Positions 9,714-17,213 of a DNA stretch of 58,200 nt are shown piece by piece (position 1 is the stretch's first letter; each line of letters begins with the position of its first letter). The DNA lies in contig JAJFFB010000186.1 in NCBI GenBank assembly GCA_021776925.1, forward strand, positions 1 to 58,200. The letters run 5' to 3'. The stretch comes from Planctomycetota bacterium (GTDB taxonomy: Bacteria; Planctomycetota; UBA1135). The notes beneath the pieces are model-generated. The model was given only the letters and a program-made list of their open reading frames with translations. It ran no database searches and had not been told where the DNA came from. Made by a program: the position numbers and the translations under genes.

Positions 9714-9766
9714 GGAAACAGGATAGTCCCTGTCGGATCGCGCCACGGAAGTTAAGTTATGCAACC
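9714..9766. promoter_or_regulatory. Divergent promoter region, methyltransferase / pntAA
   Basis: On the minus strand TATCCT (9725-9720) sits 6 nt before GTG 9713. On the plus strand TAAGTT (9753-9758) sits 8 nt before the pntAA ATG at 9767. Both spacings predict transcripts starting at or very near the start codon. Only 53 bp separates the two starts. Confidence 0.45.
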
Positions 9767-10945
9767 ATGCCCGTCGTTTTCGTCCCTAAAGAGACAGTTT
9801 CCGGAGAGACTCGCGTCGCCGCGACTCCAGAAACCGTCGCCAAAATGATCAAGCTCGGACTCAGCGTCCGGGTTGAGAAGGGGGCCGGAGCCGCCTCCTT
9901 CATGATCGACCAGGCCTTCACCGATGCCGGCGCCGAGATCGTCGCCGACCCCGCTGCCGGACTCGACGGCGCCGACCTGGTGCTGAAGGTGGTCACGCCG
10001 ACCGCGGCGGAAGCCAAGGCCCTGCCCAAGGACTCGATCCTGGTCTCCTTCCTGCAAGGCACCCTCTACCCCGAAGCCAGCCGCGCGCTGCAAGAAGCCG
10101 GGGTCAGTGCCTTCGCCATGGAGCTGGTGCCGCGGATCACGCGGGCGCAAAAGATGGACGCCTTGTCCTCGCAGGCCAACATCGCCGGATACAAGGCTGT
10201 GTTGCTCGGAGCAGCAACACTTGGCAAGTTCTTCCCGCTGCTGATGACCGCCGCCGGCACGGTCAAACCGGCCAAGGTGGTGATTTTCGGCGTCGGCGTC
10301 GCCGGCCTGCAGGCCATCGCCACCGCGCGCCGGCTCGGCGCTCAGGTGTGGGCCACCGACATCCGCCCCGAAGTCAAGGAGCAGGTCGAATCGCTCGGCG
10401 GCAAGTTCATCGAGGTCGAGAGCGACGAGACGTCCGACGAACCCAGCGTCTACGCCAAGGAAGCCTCGGACGACTACAAGAAGCGCCAGGCCGAAGCCGT
10501 CGCCGAGCACGTTGCCCAGGCCGACGTGGTGGTGACCACCGCGCAGATCCCCGGCCGCCAGGCGCCGATCCTGATTCCGGCGGCGATGGTCGAGAACATG
10601 AAGAACGGCGCGGTCATCGTCGACATCGCGGTAGCCCAGGGCGGCAATTGCGAGTTGTCCGAAGCGGGCAAGACGGTAAAGGTGCACGGAGTCTCGATCG
10701 TCGGCGAGCCCAACCTGCCTGCCACCGTGCCGCTGCACGCCAGCGAGCTCTACGCGCGCAATGTGCTGCAAGTGGTGCAGCACCTGGTACCCAATCCCAA
10801 GGCTGAAGAGGGCGAGACCCTGCCCCCGCTTCAAGTCGTCGTCGACTTCGAAGATGAAATCACCGATGGCTCGATCGCCATCCACCAAGGCGAGATCCGC
10901 AACGCGGTCTTGCGCGATTCCCTGCAGACTCCGGTCGCTTCCTGA
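9767..10945 (+). CDS. pntAA: NAD(P) transhydrogenase alpha subunit part 1
   Basis: This is the soluble NAD(H)-binding domain I of proton-translocating transhydrogenase, 392 residues. It shows the typical start (PVVFVPKETVSGETRVAATPE shortened here), the SQANIAGYKAV segment, the GVGVAGLQAIATA Rossmann motif near 173-185 and the RPAPILI-like mobile loop region (GRQAPILI). The enzyme uses the proton gradient to reduce NADP+ with NADH. The alpha subunit is split into two genes, as in Rhodospirillum rubrum, so three genes make the complex with pntAB and pntB directly downstream. Confidence 0.95.
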   Translation: MPVVFVPKETVSGETRVAATPETVAKMIKLGLSVRVEKGAGAASFMIDQAFTDAGAEIVADPAAGLDGADLVLKVVTPTAAEAKALPKDSILVSFLQGTLYPEASRALQEAGVSAFAMELVPRITRAQKMDALSSQANIAGYKAVLLGAATLGKFFPLLMTAAGTVKPAKVVIFGVGVAGLQAIATARRLGAQVWATDIRPEVKEQVESLGGKFIEVESDETSDEPSVYAKEASDDYKKRQAEAVAEHVAQADVVVTTAQIPGRQAPILIPAAMVENMKNGAVIVDIAVAQGGNCELSEAGKTVKVHGVSIVGEPNLPATVPLHASELYARNVLQVVQHLVPNPKAEEGETLPPLQVVVDFEDEITDGSIAIHQGEIRNAVLRDSLQTPVAS

Positions 10946-10948
10946 TCC

Positions 10949-11236
10949 GTGCTCGTACTTTTTCTGTTCGTCTTCGTGCTCGCGATCTTCACGGGCTTCG
11001 AATTGATTAGCAAGGTGCCCGCCACCTTGCACACCCCGCTGATGTCCGGCGCCAACGCGATCTCCGGCATCACCATCGTCGGTGCCCTGATCTCGGCGAA
11101 CGCTGATTTCGGCACCGCGGCCAAGGTGCTCGGCTTCCTCGCCATCGTCTTCGCGATGATCAACGTGGTCGGCGGCTTCATGGTCACCGACCGCATGCTG
11201 GCCATGTTCGCGTCCAAGAAAAAGAAAAAGGCCTGA
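10949..11236 (+). CDS. pntAB: NAD(P) transhydrogenase alpha subunit part 2 (membrane)
   Basis: The 95-residue protein has three to four membrane helices and the conserved TPLMSGANAISGI segment of PntAB, part of the proton channel. It starts with GTG 3 nt after the pntAA stop and ends in a lysine-rich tail (KKKKKA). It is essential for coupling hydride transfer to proton translocation in the family. Confidence 0.93.
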   Translation: MLVLFLFVFVLAIFTGFELISKVPATLHTPLMSGANAISGITIVGALISANADFGTAAKVLGFLAIVFAMINVVGGFMVTDRMLAMFASKKKKKA

Positions 11237-11258
11237 CCAAGGTCGCTGAGGAATTGCA

Positions 11259-12698
11259 ATGAGCACTCTCGCAGGAATCGTCTACCTGGTCGCGACCGCC
11301 TTTTTCATCATTGGCGTCAAGAACCTGTCCAAGGTGCGCACCGCGCGCAAGGGCAACCAATACGCCGCGATCGGCATGCTGATCGCGATCGTCGTCACCT
11401 TGGTCGAATACGCCGGCCTCGACTGGCGCATCGTCATCGCCGGCCTGCTGGTCGGTGGCGGCATCGGCGCGTGGATGGCCAAGCGCGTCGAGATGACCGG
11501 AATGCCTGAACTGGTGGCGCTGTTCAACGGCGTCGGCGGTCTGGCCTCGGCGCTGGTCGCCGGCGCCGAGTTCTGGGGCAAGTACCTGCCCAATCCATTC
11601 TCCAAGGATTTCGCGCCTGCGGCGATTCCCGACGGCCTCAGCGATCAGCTCGGCAGTTCGATCTGGGCGGTCGCAGTGATCCTGTCGGTGCTGGTGGGTT
11701 CGGTCACCTTCCTCGGCAGCCTGGTGGCGATGGGCAAACTATCGGGCAAGATCAGCGGCAACCCGGTGATCCTGCCGGGGCGTCACGTGATCCTCGGGCT
11801 GATCGGCGTGGCCACTCTCTACGCCGCCTATATGACCGGCTTCGGCGGGGTCGCCGGCGGCGCCGCGATCGGACTGATCGCACTGGCTGTACTCGCCAGC
11901 GTGATCGGCGTGCTCGCGGTGCTCCCGATCGGCGGCGCCGACATGCCGGTGGTGGTGTCCTTGCTCAACTCCTACTCGGGCATCGCCGCGTCGATGGCCG
12001 GATTCGTCATCGGCAACCCCTTGCTGATCACCGCCGGCGCGCTGGTCGGCGCGGCGGGCCTGATCCTGACCATGATCATGTGCAAGGCGATGAACCGCTC
12101 GCTCGGCAACGTGCTGATCGGCGGATTTGGCGGCGCCAGTGCGGCCGATGACAGCCGCGACTACACCAACGTCAAGTCGAGCTCGCCTGAAGAAGCCGCG
12201 ATGGTCCTCGAGGCTGCCGAGTCGGTGATCTTCATCCCGGGTTACGGCATGGCGGTGGCGCAGGCCCAGCACGTGGTCAAGGAACTCGGTGAGGAGCTGG
12301 AGAAGCGTGGCGCCGAAGTGCGCTACGCCATCCACCCGGTCGCCGGCCGCATGCCCGGCCACATGAACGTGCTGCTGGCCGAATCCGACGTGCCCTACGA
12401 ACAGCTGTGGGAGCTCGAACGCATCAACGGCGACTTCAAGAATACCGACGTCACCGTCATCGTCGGCGCCAACGACGTGGTCAACCCCGAGGCGATCGAC
12501 AACCCGGAAAGCCCGATCGCCGGCATGCCGATCCTCAACGCGCACGAATCCGGCACCGTGCTGATGATCAAGCGCAGCCTGTCGCCCGGCTACGCCGGCA
12601 TCCGCAACCCGCTGTTCGAGCGCGAAAACACCCTGATGTGCTTCGGCGACGGCAAGGAATTCCTCGCCAGCATCCTCGAAGAACTCAAGGACACCTGA
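11259..12698 (+). CDS. pntB: NAD(P) transhydrogenase beta subunit
   Basis: The 479-residue protein has about eight to nine N-terminal membrane helices (domain II), including the LFNGVGGLASALVA and NSYSGIAASMAGF segments. The NADP(H)-binding domain III (from about 300) contains IPGYGMAVAQAQH, HPVAGRMPGHMNVLL and the NDVVNPEA and KRSLSPGYAGI motifs. A GAGGA Shine-Dalgarno-like sequence precedes the ATG. It is the last gene of the pnt operon; a strong hairpin lies about 45 bp past the stop. Together with MaeB it suggests an emphasis on NADPH supply. Confidence 0.95.
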   Translation: MSTLAGIVYLVATAFFIIGVKNLSKVRTARKGNQYAAIGMLIAIVVTLVEYAGLDWRIVIAGLLVGGGIGAWMAKRVEMTGMPELVALFNGVGGLASALVAGAEFWGKYLPNPFSKDFAPAAIPDGLSDQLGSSIWAVAVILSVLVGSVTFLGSLVAMGKLSGKISGNPVILPGRHVILGLIGVATLYAAYMTGFGGVAGGAAIGLIALAVLASVIGVLAVLPIGGADMPVVVSLLNSYSGIAASMAGFVIGNPLLITAGALVGAAGLILTMIMCKAMNRSLGNVLIGGFGGASAADDSRDYTNVKSSSPEEAAMVLEAAESVIFIPGYGMAVAQAQHVVKELGEELEKRGAEVRYAIHPVAGRMPGHMNVLLAESDVPYEQLWELERINGDFKNTDVTVIVGANDVVNPEAIDNPESPIAGMPILNAHESGTVLMIKRSLSPGYAGIRNPLFERENTLMCFGDGKEFLASILEELKDT

Positions 12699-12725
12699 GT
12701 CGACAAACCATCCAGGCGAAGCAAG

Positions 12726-13733
12726 TCATTCTGAACGCAAGAGGCCGAGCAGTGTTTTCACTGCCTCGGCCTTGTCCTTGGAACTTCCCTGAAAGTCCCA
12801 ATTCAGGTTTGATCCATCCACGGCTTCCTGTGCCCAGTTGTGGGCGAAGAAATCCACAGCGCCTTTCCCGCCACGGCGTTGAACTGCCTGATGCAGCCAA
12901 TAGCCAGCGTAATAGGGGATGTCCTCTCCCCAGGCGCCGATCCACTGGACGACTCGGGCTGCAAGGCGCGGGTCCTGCACTTGCTCCAGCACCTGGAATA
13001 ATTCCTGGTTCGGATAATCAAATTCCTCGGCCATATGCACAGCCCGAATCAAGCGCTCTTGCTGAGCTGCTGACAGGGACGTCTTATCCAAGGGCCATTC
13101 TTTTTTGCGGTATCCGGTCGAAAGGTAGCGAGTGCGGTTGAGATCGACGGCTCCCTCCCATCGCGTGTAGGGGTTCTCGGCCAATGAGACGACCCAGTTA
13201 AAAATGGATACTTCACGTACCACGCTGTTCTTGATCCTGGCAAGGGCATTCCACTTGCGTACCGCCTTGACGTAAGCCTTGAGCTCCTCTCCCTCGATCT
13301 GCTTGGAACCATAAGACAGCGCGCATGGCTGATACTCGCCGTTTTTGCGTTTCCTCAAGAAGACCAGGTGGGTCCACCCCTCAGTGAAATGCGCGGGTGA
13401 AGGACAGATCAGGTTTCCCGAATAGCTGACGCAGATGGATTCGGCCTTGGTATTCCCCTTCAGGATTTCCATGATTTTCAGGTTCACTTCATGGGAGGGA
13501 CTGAGAGCCGATTGATTTTGCTGTTCTCTGGCCACGGGACGACCCGGTTGGACCACCGCGATCAGGTCGGCGCTTTCGCAGAGCGCTCTCAGAGGCACTG
13601 GATTGATCGGATAGGTCCCCAGACCGATTCGATCGGGTGGTTCATGAGAATGGGAACCCAGCAGAGTTACCACGACAAGCAAGAAAGAGATCATGATGTC
13701 CAACATAAGGAACGACCAGGACCCGTGTTTCAC
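12726..13733 (-). CDS. Hypothetical exported/anchored protein, lower GC than neighbours
   Basis: The open frame starts at a GTG (13733); an in-frame ATG at 13706 (MLDIMISFLLVVVTLL) gives a cleaner N-terminal hydrophobic segment and may be the real start. After the signal/anchor there is a domain with LKIMEILKGN, CPSPAHF and THLVFLRKRKNGEYQPC, reminiscent of secreted proteins that carry a 'cost/loan'-like beta domain, then an alpha-helical C-terminus. I do not recognise a family. Codons are visibly richer in A/T than in adjacent genes, which suggests acquisition from elsewhere. It stands alone, convergent with pntB and separated from the CHRD gene by 36 bp. Confidence 0.65.
   Translation of the reverse strand: MKHGSWSFLMLDIMISFLLVVVTLLGSHSHEPPDRIGLGTYPINPVPLRALCESADLIAVVQPGRPVAREQQNQSALSPSHEVNLKIMEILKGNTKAESICVSYSGNLICPSPAHFTEGWTHLVFLRKRKNGEYQPCALSYGSKQIEGEELKAYVKAVRKWNALARIKNSVVREVSIFNWVVSLAENPYTRWEGAVDLNRTRYLSTGYRKKEWPLDKTSLSAAQQERLIRAVHMAEEFDYPNQELFQVLEQVQDPRLAARVVQWIGAWGEDIPYYAGYWLHQAVQRRGGKGAVDFFAHNWAQEAVDGSNLNWDFQGSSKDKAEAVKTLLGLLRSE
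12742..12772. terminator. Long hairpin after pntB, embedded in the 3' end of the convergent gene
   Basis: AGGCCGAG-CAGTG pairs with CACTG-C-CTCGGCCT around a TTT(T) loop with one bulged G. It starts 43 bp past the pntB stop and lies inside the last codons of the convergent gene (12726-13733). There is no T-tract, so factor-independent termination is uncertain. Confidence 0.45.
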
Positions 13734-13769
13734 GAATCCTGGTCAAAGTGCTGGAACGGCCGGCGTGGC

Positions 13770-14879
13770 CTAGAAGGGCTGGACCTCGATCAGCAGGCCG
13801 TTGCTGTTGTAGACGCCGGGGCCGCCGCCGCCCCAGAACTGTAGGTAGAGGGGCAGCAGGGTGGCGGCGGCGGGCAGGGTGCCGCTGTCGCGGGCGCTGC
13901 CGGCGGCGTCGAGCGCCATCGGAATCTGCGCCAGGGTGGGCGGCTGGATCAGCAGGTTGGCGCCGAGGTGGGTAGCGGCTGCGGGCTGGGCCGCGACCGC
14001 CAGCACGCCGTTGCCGCCGGGGACGCCGCCGCTGACCAGCACGTCGATCTTGCGCCCCTGCATCGGCGCGCCGACCGAGCTGAGGGTGGCGCTGCCGCCG
14101 CTCCATGGGGTGCCGAAGCCGTAGCCCTCGGACAAGGGGAACAACTGGCCGCGGATCTCGCCGGTGAGAAAGGCGGCGGTGTGCACGATGACATTGTTGC
14201 CCGAATCCTGCAGGGTGGTGTATTCGTCTGCGGTAATCGGCAGCGAGGTGCCGCTCCAGACCGTCGGCCCGCCGACCATGGTGAACAGCACTCCCTGGGC
14301 GTTCTGGCCGAAGGCGCCGAAATGCACGTCGGTGTTCAGTCCGCTCAAGCCAGTGGTGGTGAGCTCATAGGTCACGCTGCGGTCCAGATGGACTTCAAAA
14401 TTTACGATGCCGGTGGCGCTGCTGGTAGTCGGCGGCATCACCTGGGACCCCTCGGCGATGCCGGCAAAGCGCGACGGCGAGGGCAGGATCTGCCCGCGGA
14501 CCTCCCCCCCCCCATGGGCCGCAGAATGGACGTTGGCGTAGGTTTCGCCCGACTGGATCAGATCGATGTCGGCGGCCAAAAGGACCGGCGTGGTGCCGCT
14601 CCAGATCGTCGGGCCGCCGTTCAGGCCGACCAGGATGCCACCGCCGACGCCGGCGGCGCCGTAGTGGATGTGGGCAGCGATCCCGGCAACGCCGATCACC
14701 TCCATGTGGTAGGTGACGCTGTTGTCCGGATTGATCACGAAGGTAGCCCATCCGCTGGCCGTGGTCGCGATCGGCGGCACCTCTTGGGCGCCGTCGAGGC
14801 TCGCGCGCAACCGGGATTGCGCGAGCGCGGGGGTGGCCAGCAGAGCGAGCCCGAGGGTGGTGGCGAGCGGGATCCGCAT
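13770..14879 (-). CDS. Secreted protein with two CHRD domains
   Basis: The 369-residue protein has a signal peptide (MRIPLATTLGLALLATPALAQ) and two CHRD (chordin-like) domains at about 24-133 and 145-250, each with the HIH/VHFG, GGPTIWSG and GGEVRGQI/TGEIRGQL signatures. A C-terminal domain of about 100 residues ends with YLQFWGGGGPGVYNSNGL. CHRD domains in bacteria are extracellular beta-sandwich units of unknown ligand. The C-terminal tail resembles a recurrent tail of secreted proteins in some Planctomycetota (from memory). A TAGACT box lies exactly 6 nt before the ATG. The segment HGGGEVRG contains a run of ten G/C bases. Confidence 0.82.
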   Translation of the reverse strand: MRIPLATTLGLALLATPALAQSRLRASLDGAQEVPPIATTASGWATFVINPDNSVTYHMEVIGVAGIAAHIHYGAAGVGGGILVGLNGGPTIWSGTTPVLLAADIDLIQSGETYANVHSAAHGGGEVRGQILPSPSRFAGIAEGSQVMPPTTSSATGIVNFEVHLDRSVTYELTTTGLSGLNTDVHFGAFGQNAQGVLFTMVGGPTVWSGTSLPITADEYTTLQDSGNNVIVHTAAFLTGEIRGQLFPLSEGYGFGTPWSGGSATLSSVGAPMQGRKIDVLVSGGVPGGNGVLAVAAQPAAATHLGANLLIQPPTLAQIPMALDAAGSARDSGTLPAAATLLPLYLQFWGGGGPGVYNSNGLLIEVQPF

Positions 14880-14919
14880 GAAGCCAGTCTACGCGAAGAA
14901 AAGCGCCTAGAATCCTGCC
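14880..14919. promoter_or_regulatory. 40-bp divergent leaderless promoter pair
   Basis: Minus strand: TAGACT (14891-14886), 6 nt, ATG 14879. Plus strand: TAGAAT (14908-14913), 6 nt (CCTGCC), ATG 14920. The whole region between the two start codons is 40 bp, leaving no room for conventional leaders. Confidence 0.6.
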
Positions 14920-15645
14920 ATGCGCCTGAGCCTGGTCGTGCTCTGGACCCTGTTCTGCAGCCTGACCCTGCCGTTGGCGGTGGTGTGGGGGCTCGGCGAC
15001 CGCGCCCGGCGCATGCGCGCCAACGCGCACTGCATCCGCTTGTGGGCGCGCGGCCTGCTGCGCGTCCTCGGCGTCCGCCTCAGCATCGAGGGCCAGGTGC
15101 CCAGGCCCGGCCAATTCCTGGTCAGCAACCACGTCTCCTGGATCGACGTCATCGTCATCAGCTCGGTCTATCCGATGAACTGGGTGGCCAAAAAAGAGGT
15201 CAGCCAGATCCCGGTCATGGGCTGGCTGACCGCCCGCGCCGGCATCCTGTTCATCGACCAGGAGCGCAAACGCGACACCCAGCGCATCAGCGAGTTGCTG
15301 CGCGGTTACCTCGCCGCCGGCCTCAGCTTCAGTATTTTTGCCGAGGGCTATTGCGGCGACGGGCGCAGCCTGCTGCCCTTTCGTGGTCCGCTGTTCGCCG
15401 CGCCGGCAGAATTGGGCGTCGACTGCGTGCCCACCGCCATCCACTACGACCTGCCCGACGTAGTCTGGAACGATGGCTCCGCCATCAGCCAGCACGCGCG
15501 CCGCGTGTTCCGCGCCAAGGCGCGCCGCGGCGGCCCGTTGCGCGCCCGCCTGCGTTTTGCAGCACCGCTCAGCGGCAGCGACCGCAAGCAGCTGAAAGCC
15601 GCGGTCGAAGCCGAGGTGCAAAGCCTGTTCCAGCCGATGGGCTGA
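14920..15645 (+). CDS. 1-acyl-glycerol-3-phosphate acyltransferase (PlsC family)
   Basis: The 241-residue membrane-associated protein has an N-terminal helix and the catalytic NHVSWID (HxxxxD) motif near residue 69. It also has the WVAKKEV and IPVMGWL segments and an FAEGYCGDG motif where most PlsC proteins have FPEGTRS. It would acylate lysophosphatidic acid or a related lysophospholipid at the inner membrane. The changed third motif (EGY instead of EGT) leaves room for a different acyl acceptor, such as an ornithine lipid. The start is fixed by a TAGAAT box 6 nt upstream. Confidence 0.82.
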   Translation: MRLSLVVLWTLFCSLTLPLAVVWGLGDRARRMRANAHCIRLWARGLLRVLGVRLSIEGQVPRPGQFLVSNHVSWIDVIVISSVYPMNWVAKKEVSQIPVMGWLTARAGILFIDQERKRDTQRISELLRGYLAAGLSFSIFAEGYCGDGRSLLPFRGPLFAAPAELGVDCVPTAIHYDLPDVVWNDGSAISQHARRVFRAKARRGGPLRARLRFAAPLSGSDRKQLKAAVEAEVQSLFQPMG

Positions 15646-15651
15646 TATCCT
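15646..15651 (+). promoter_or_regulatory. TATCCT -10-like box 7 nt before ATG
   Basis: TATCCT partly overlaps the TGA stop of the acyltransferase gene and is followed by GCGCGAC and ATG 15659. It suggests the phosphatase-like lipoprotein gene has its own leaderless promoter although it lies only 13 bp after its neighbour. Confidence 0.5.
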
Positions 15652-15658
15652 GCGCGAC

Positions 15659-16267
15659 ATGATGTGCCGCTCCCTTCCGCTGGCTCTAGCCCTATTTACC
15701 GGCGCCTGCTCAATGGGCGGCCAGGACCAGATGAGCCGCGGCCCCGCTGACCCCGGTGCGTCGCTGGCCAACCCTGGCCCGGTGATGCTCTCCGCCAGCG
15801 GCCTCCCCGCTTCGGTCGAGGTGCGTAACTTCCGCATCATCTCCGAGCGGGTGTCCGGCGGTGGCGCCCCCACCCCCGAGCAAGTCGCGGCGATGCCGCA
15901 GCGCGGCTACGTCGGCATCATCAACCTGAAGACCCACGCCGAAGCCGGCAACCAGGCCGAGGAAGCCGCCGCCGCCGCCGCCGGCCTGGCCTACGTGCAG
16001 ATCCCGGTCTCCGGCGGCAGCCTCGACCTGCTCGACGCGGTCGCGCTGCATCACGCGCTGGCCCAGATGCCCGCCGAGGGGCACATCCTGGTGCACTGCC
16101 GCTCGGGCAACCGGGTCGGGGCGCTGTGGGGGCTGAGCCAGGCCTGGGACCAGGGCCTGACCCCCGCCGAAGCGGTGTTGCTCGGCCAGCGCTCCGGCAT
16201 GCGCAGCGAAATGCTGGCGCACAAGGTCGATGAAGCGCTGACCCCGCCGCCGGTCCGCGGCTGGTAG
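15659..16267 (+). CDS. Lipoprotein with protein-tyrosine-phosphatase-like domain (DUF442/DSP-like)
   Basis: The 202-residue protein has a lipoprotein signal (ALALFTGACS, Cys at about 17). A phosphatase-like fold spans about 55-190: the NFRIISERVSGGGAPTPEQ start, a GIINLKT strand and the P-loop HCRSGNRVG, which fits HCxxGxxR with the catalytic Cys and Arg both present. The family also includes beta-lactamase-hydrolase-like proteins. An outer-membrane or periplasmic phosphatase is likely; substrate unknown. An alanine-rich helix (EEAAAAAAGL) precedes the conserved core. Confidence 0.8.
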   Translation: MMCRSLPLALALFTGACSMGGQDQMSRGPADPGASLANPGPVMLSASGLPASVEVRNFRIISERVSGGGAPTPEQVAAMPQRGYVGIINLKTHAEAGNQAEEAAAAAAGLAYVQIPVSGGSLDLLDAVALHHALAQMPAEGHILVHCRSGNRVGALWGLSQAWDQGLTPAEAVLLGQRSGMRSEMLAHKVDEALTPPPVRGW

Positions 16268-16272
16268 GAACC

Positions 16273-16308
16273 GGGCTAGGGCAGCCGCCGTTGCGCGGCT
16301 GGTAGCCC
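16273..16308. terminator. Large two-step hairpin between convergent genes
   Basis: GGGCTA pairs with TAGCCC (outer stem) and CAGCCGC with GCGGCTG (inner stem) around CGTTGC. It fills the 53-bp gap between the phosphatase-like gene and the convergent coiled-coil protein gene. Part of it (GCGGCTGGTAG) repeats the last codons and stop of the upstream gene, as if the 3' end had been duplicated. It may serve both strands as a terminator. Confidence 0.5.
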
Positions 16309-16320
16309 TGGACTAGCAGA

Positions 16321-17127
16321 TCAGCCGCCGCTGCGCGCGCCGCCGCCGCCGTTGTTGCGGGCGCCGCCACTGCCGGGACCGGAGCCCCCGAAGGCGCCAC
16401 CATCGCGTTGCGGGCGATCCCCACCACGCCCACCGAAGAAGCGGCCGAAACCACCTTGGTTCGAGGCCTGGTACTGGGTCATCTGATCGGTGTTGAGGAA
16501 ATTGCCCAGCTGCTCGTTGGTTTTCGCCTGCAGATCCTCCATGCCCTGGCGCATCGCGCCGCGGTCAAAATCGCCGCCGGCGCGGACCTCGGCCCAATAG
16601 TCAGTCATGGCCTGTTCGGCATCTCCGAGGACGCGGCCCATTTCCGAGCGCTGATACTGGTCGAGGTTCAGTTCTTCGGCCAGGCGCGCCACGCGGTCGT
16701 CCATGCGGCGCTGGCGTCGGGCCTCTTGCTCGGCTTCTCGCTCGTCTTCCTTGCGTTGTTCCAACCGCGCCATGTAGGCGGTGAAGCGCGCTTCTTCTTC
16801 TGCGCTGTAGGGAACTGCAGATTCCAACGCCATCCTGGCCTGGAGCGGAGCTTCCTCGGCCGATTCGACCGGGGCGGCCTCGACCGGGCGCCGTTGCAGG
16901 CTCTTTACCTCTCCTTGCAGGAGCTTCAGCGAGGATTGGAATCCCGCCTGATCGCCTTGGATCGCGTTCAGGGAATCCTGGATCTGGGTCAGGTCTGCTT
17001 GCGTTTGGGGCGCATCGGCGAGGAGGGGCTGGGAGCCTGGCTCGCTGGGCGAGAACAAGGTGCCACCGACGGCACCACCCAGGAAACCACCAACGACGAC
17101 GAGGGCAGCGAGAGAGAGTTTTTCCAT
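16321..17127 (-). CDS. Membrane-anchored coiled-coil protein with Gly-rich tail, unknown function
   Basis: The 268-residue protein starts at ATG 17127 (MEKLSLAALVVVGGFLGG) with one N-terminal helix, so it is exported or inner-membrane anchored. Residues about 35-75 and 105-170 are predicted coiled coil (many Gln, Glu and Arg, e.g. EEEARFTAYMARLEQRKED). A segment LAEELNLDQYQRSEMGRVL resembles the LTxxQ-type repeats of CpxP/Spy-like or heavy-metal-sensor proteins. The last 50 residues are Gly/Arg-rich and low complexity. No named family. It is monocistronic, convergent with the phosphatase-like gene. Confidence 0.65.
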   Translation of the reverse strand: MEKLSLAALVVVGGFLGGAVGGTLFSPSEPGSQPLLADAPQTQADLTQIQDSLNAIQGDQAGFQSSLKLLQGEVKSLQRRPVEAAPVESAEEAPLQARMALESAVPYSAEEEARFTAYMARLEQRKEDEREAEQEARRQRRMDDRVARLAEELNLDQYQRSEMGRVLGDAEQAMTDYWAEVRAGGDFDRGAMRQGMEDLQAKTNEQLGNFLNTDQMTQYQASNQGGFGRFFGGRGGDRPQRDGGAFGGSGPGSGGARNNGGGGARSGG

Positions 17128-17213
17128 GACGGCTATCCAACCCGGCCGAAGGGCGCGGGTTCCTACCATTAAAACAGATTCAGACGGTTTCTACCGCGAA
17201 TCGGCCGCTCAGC

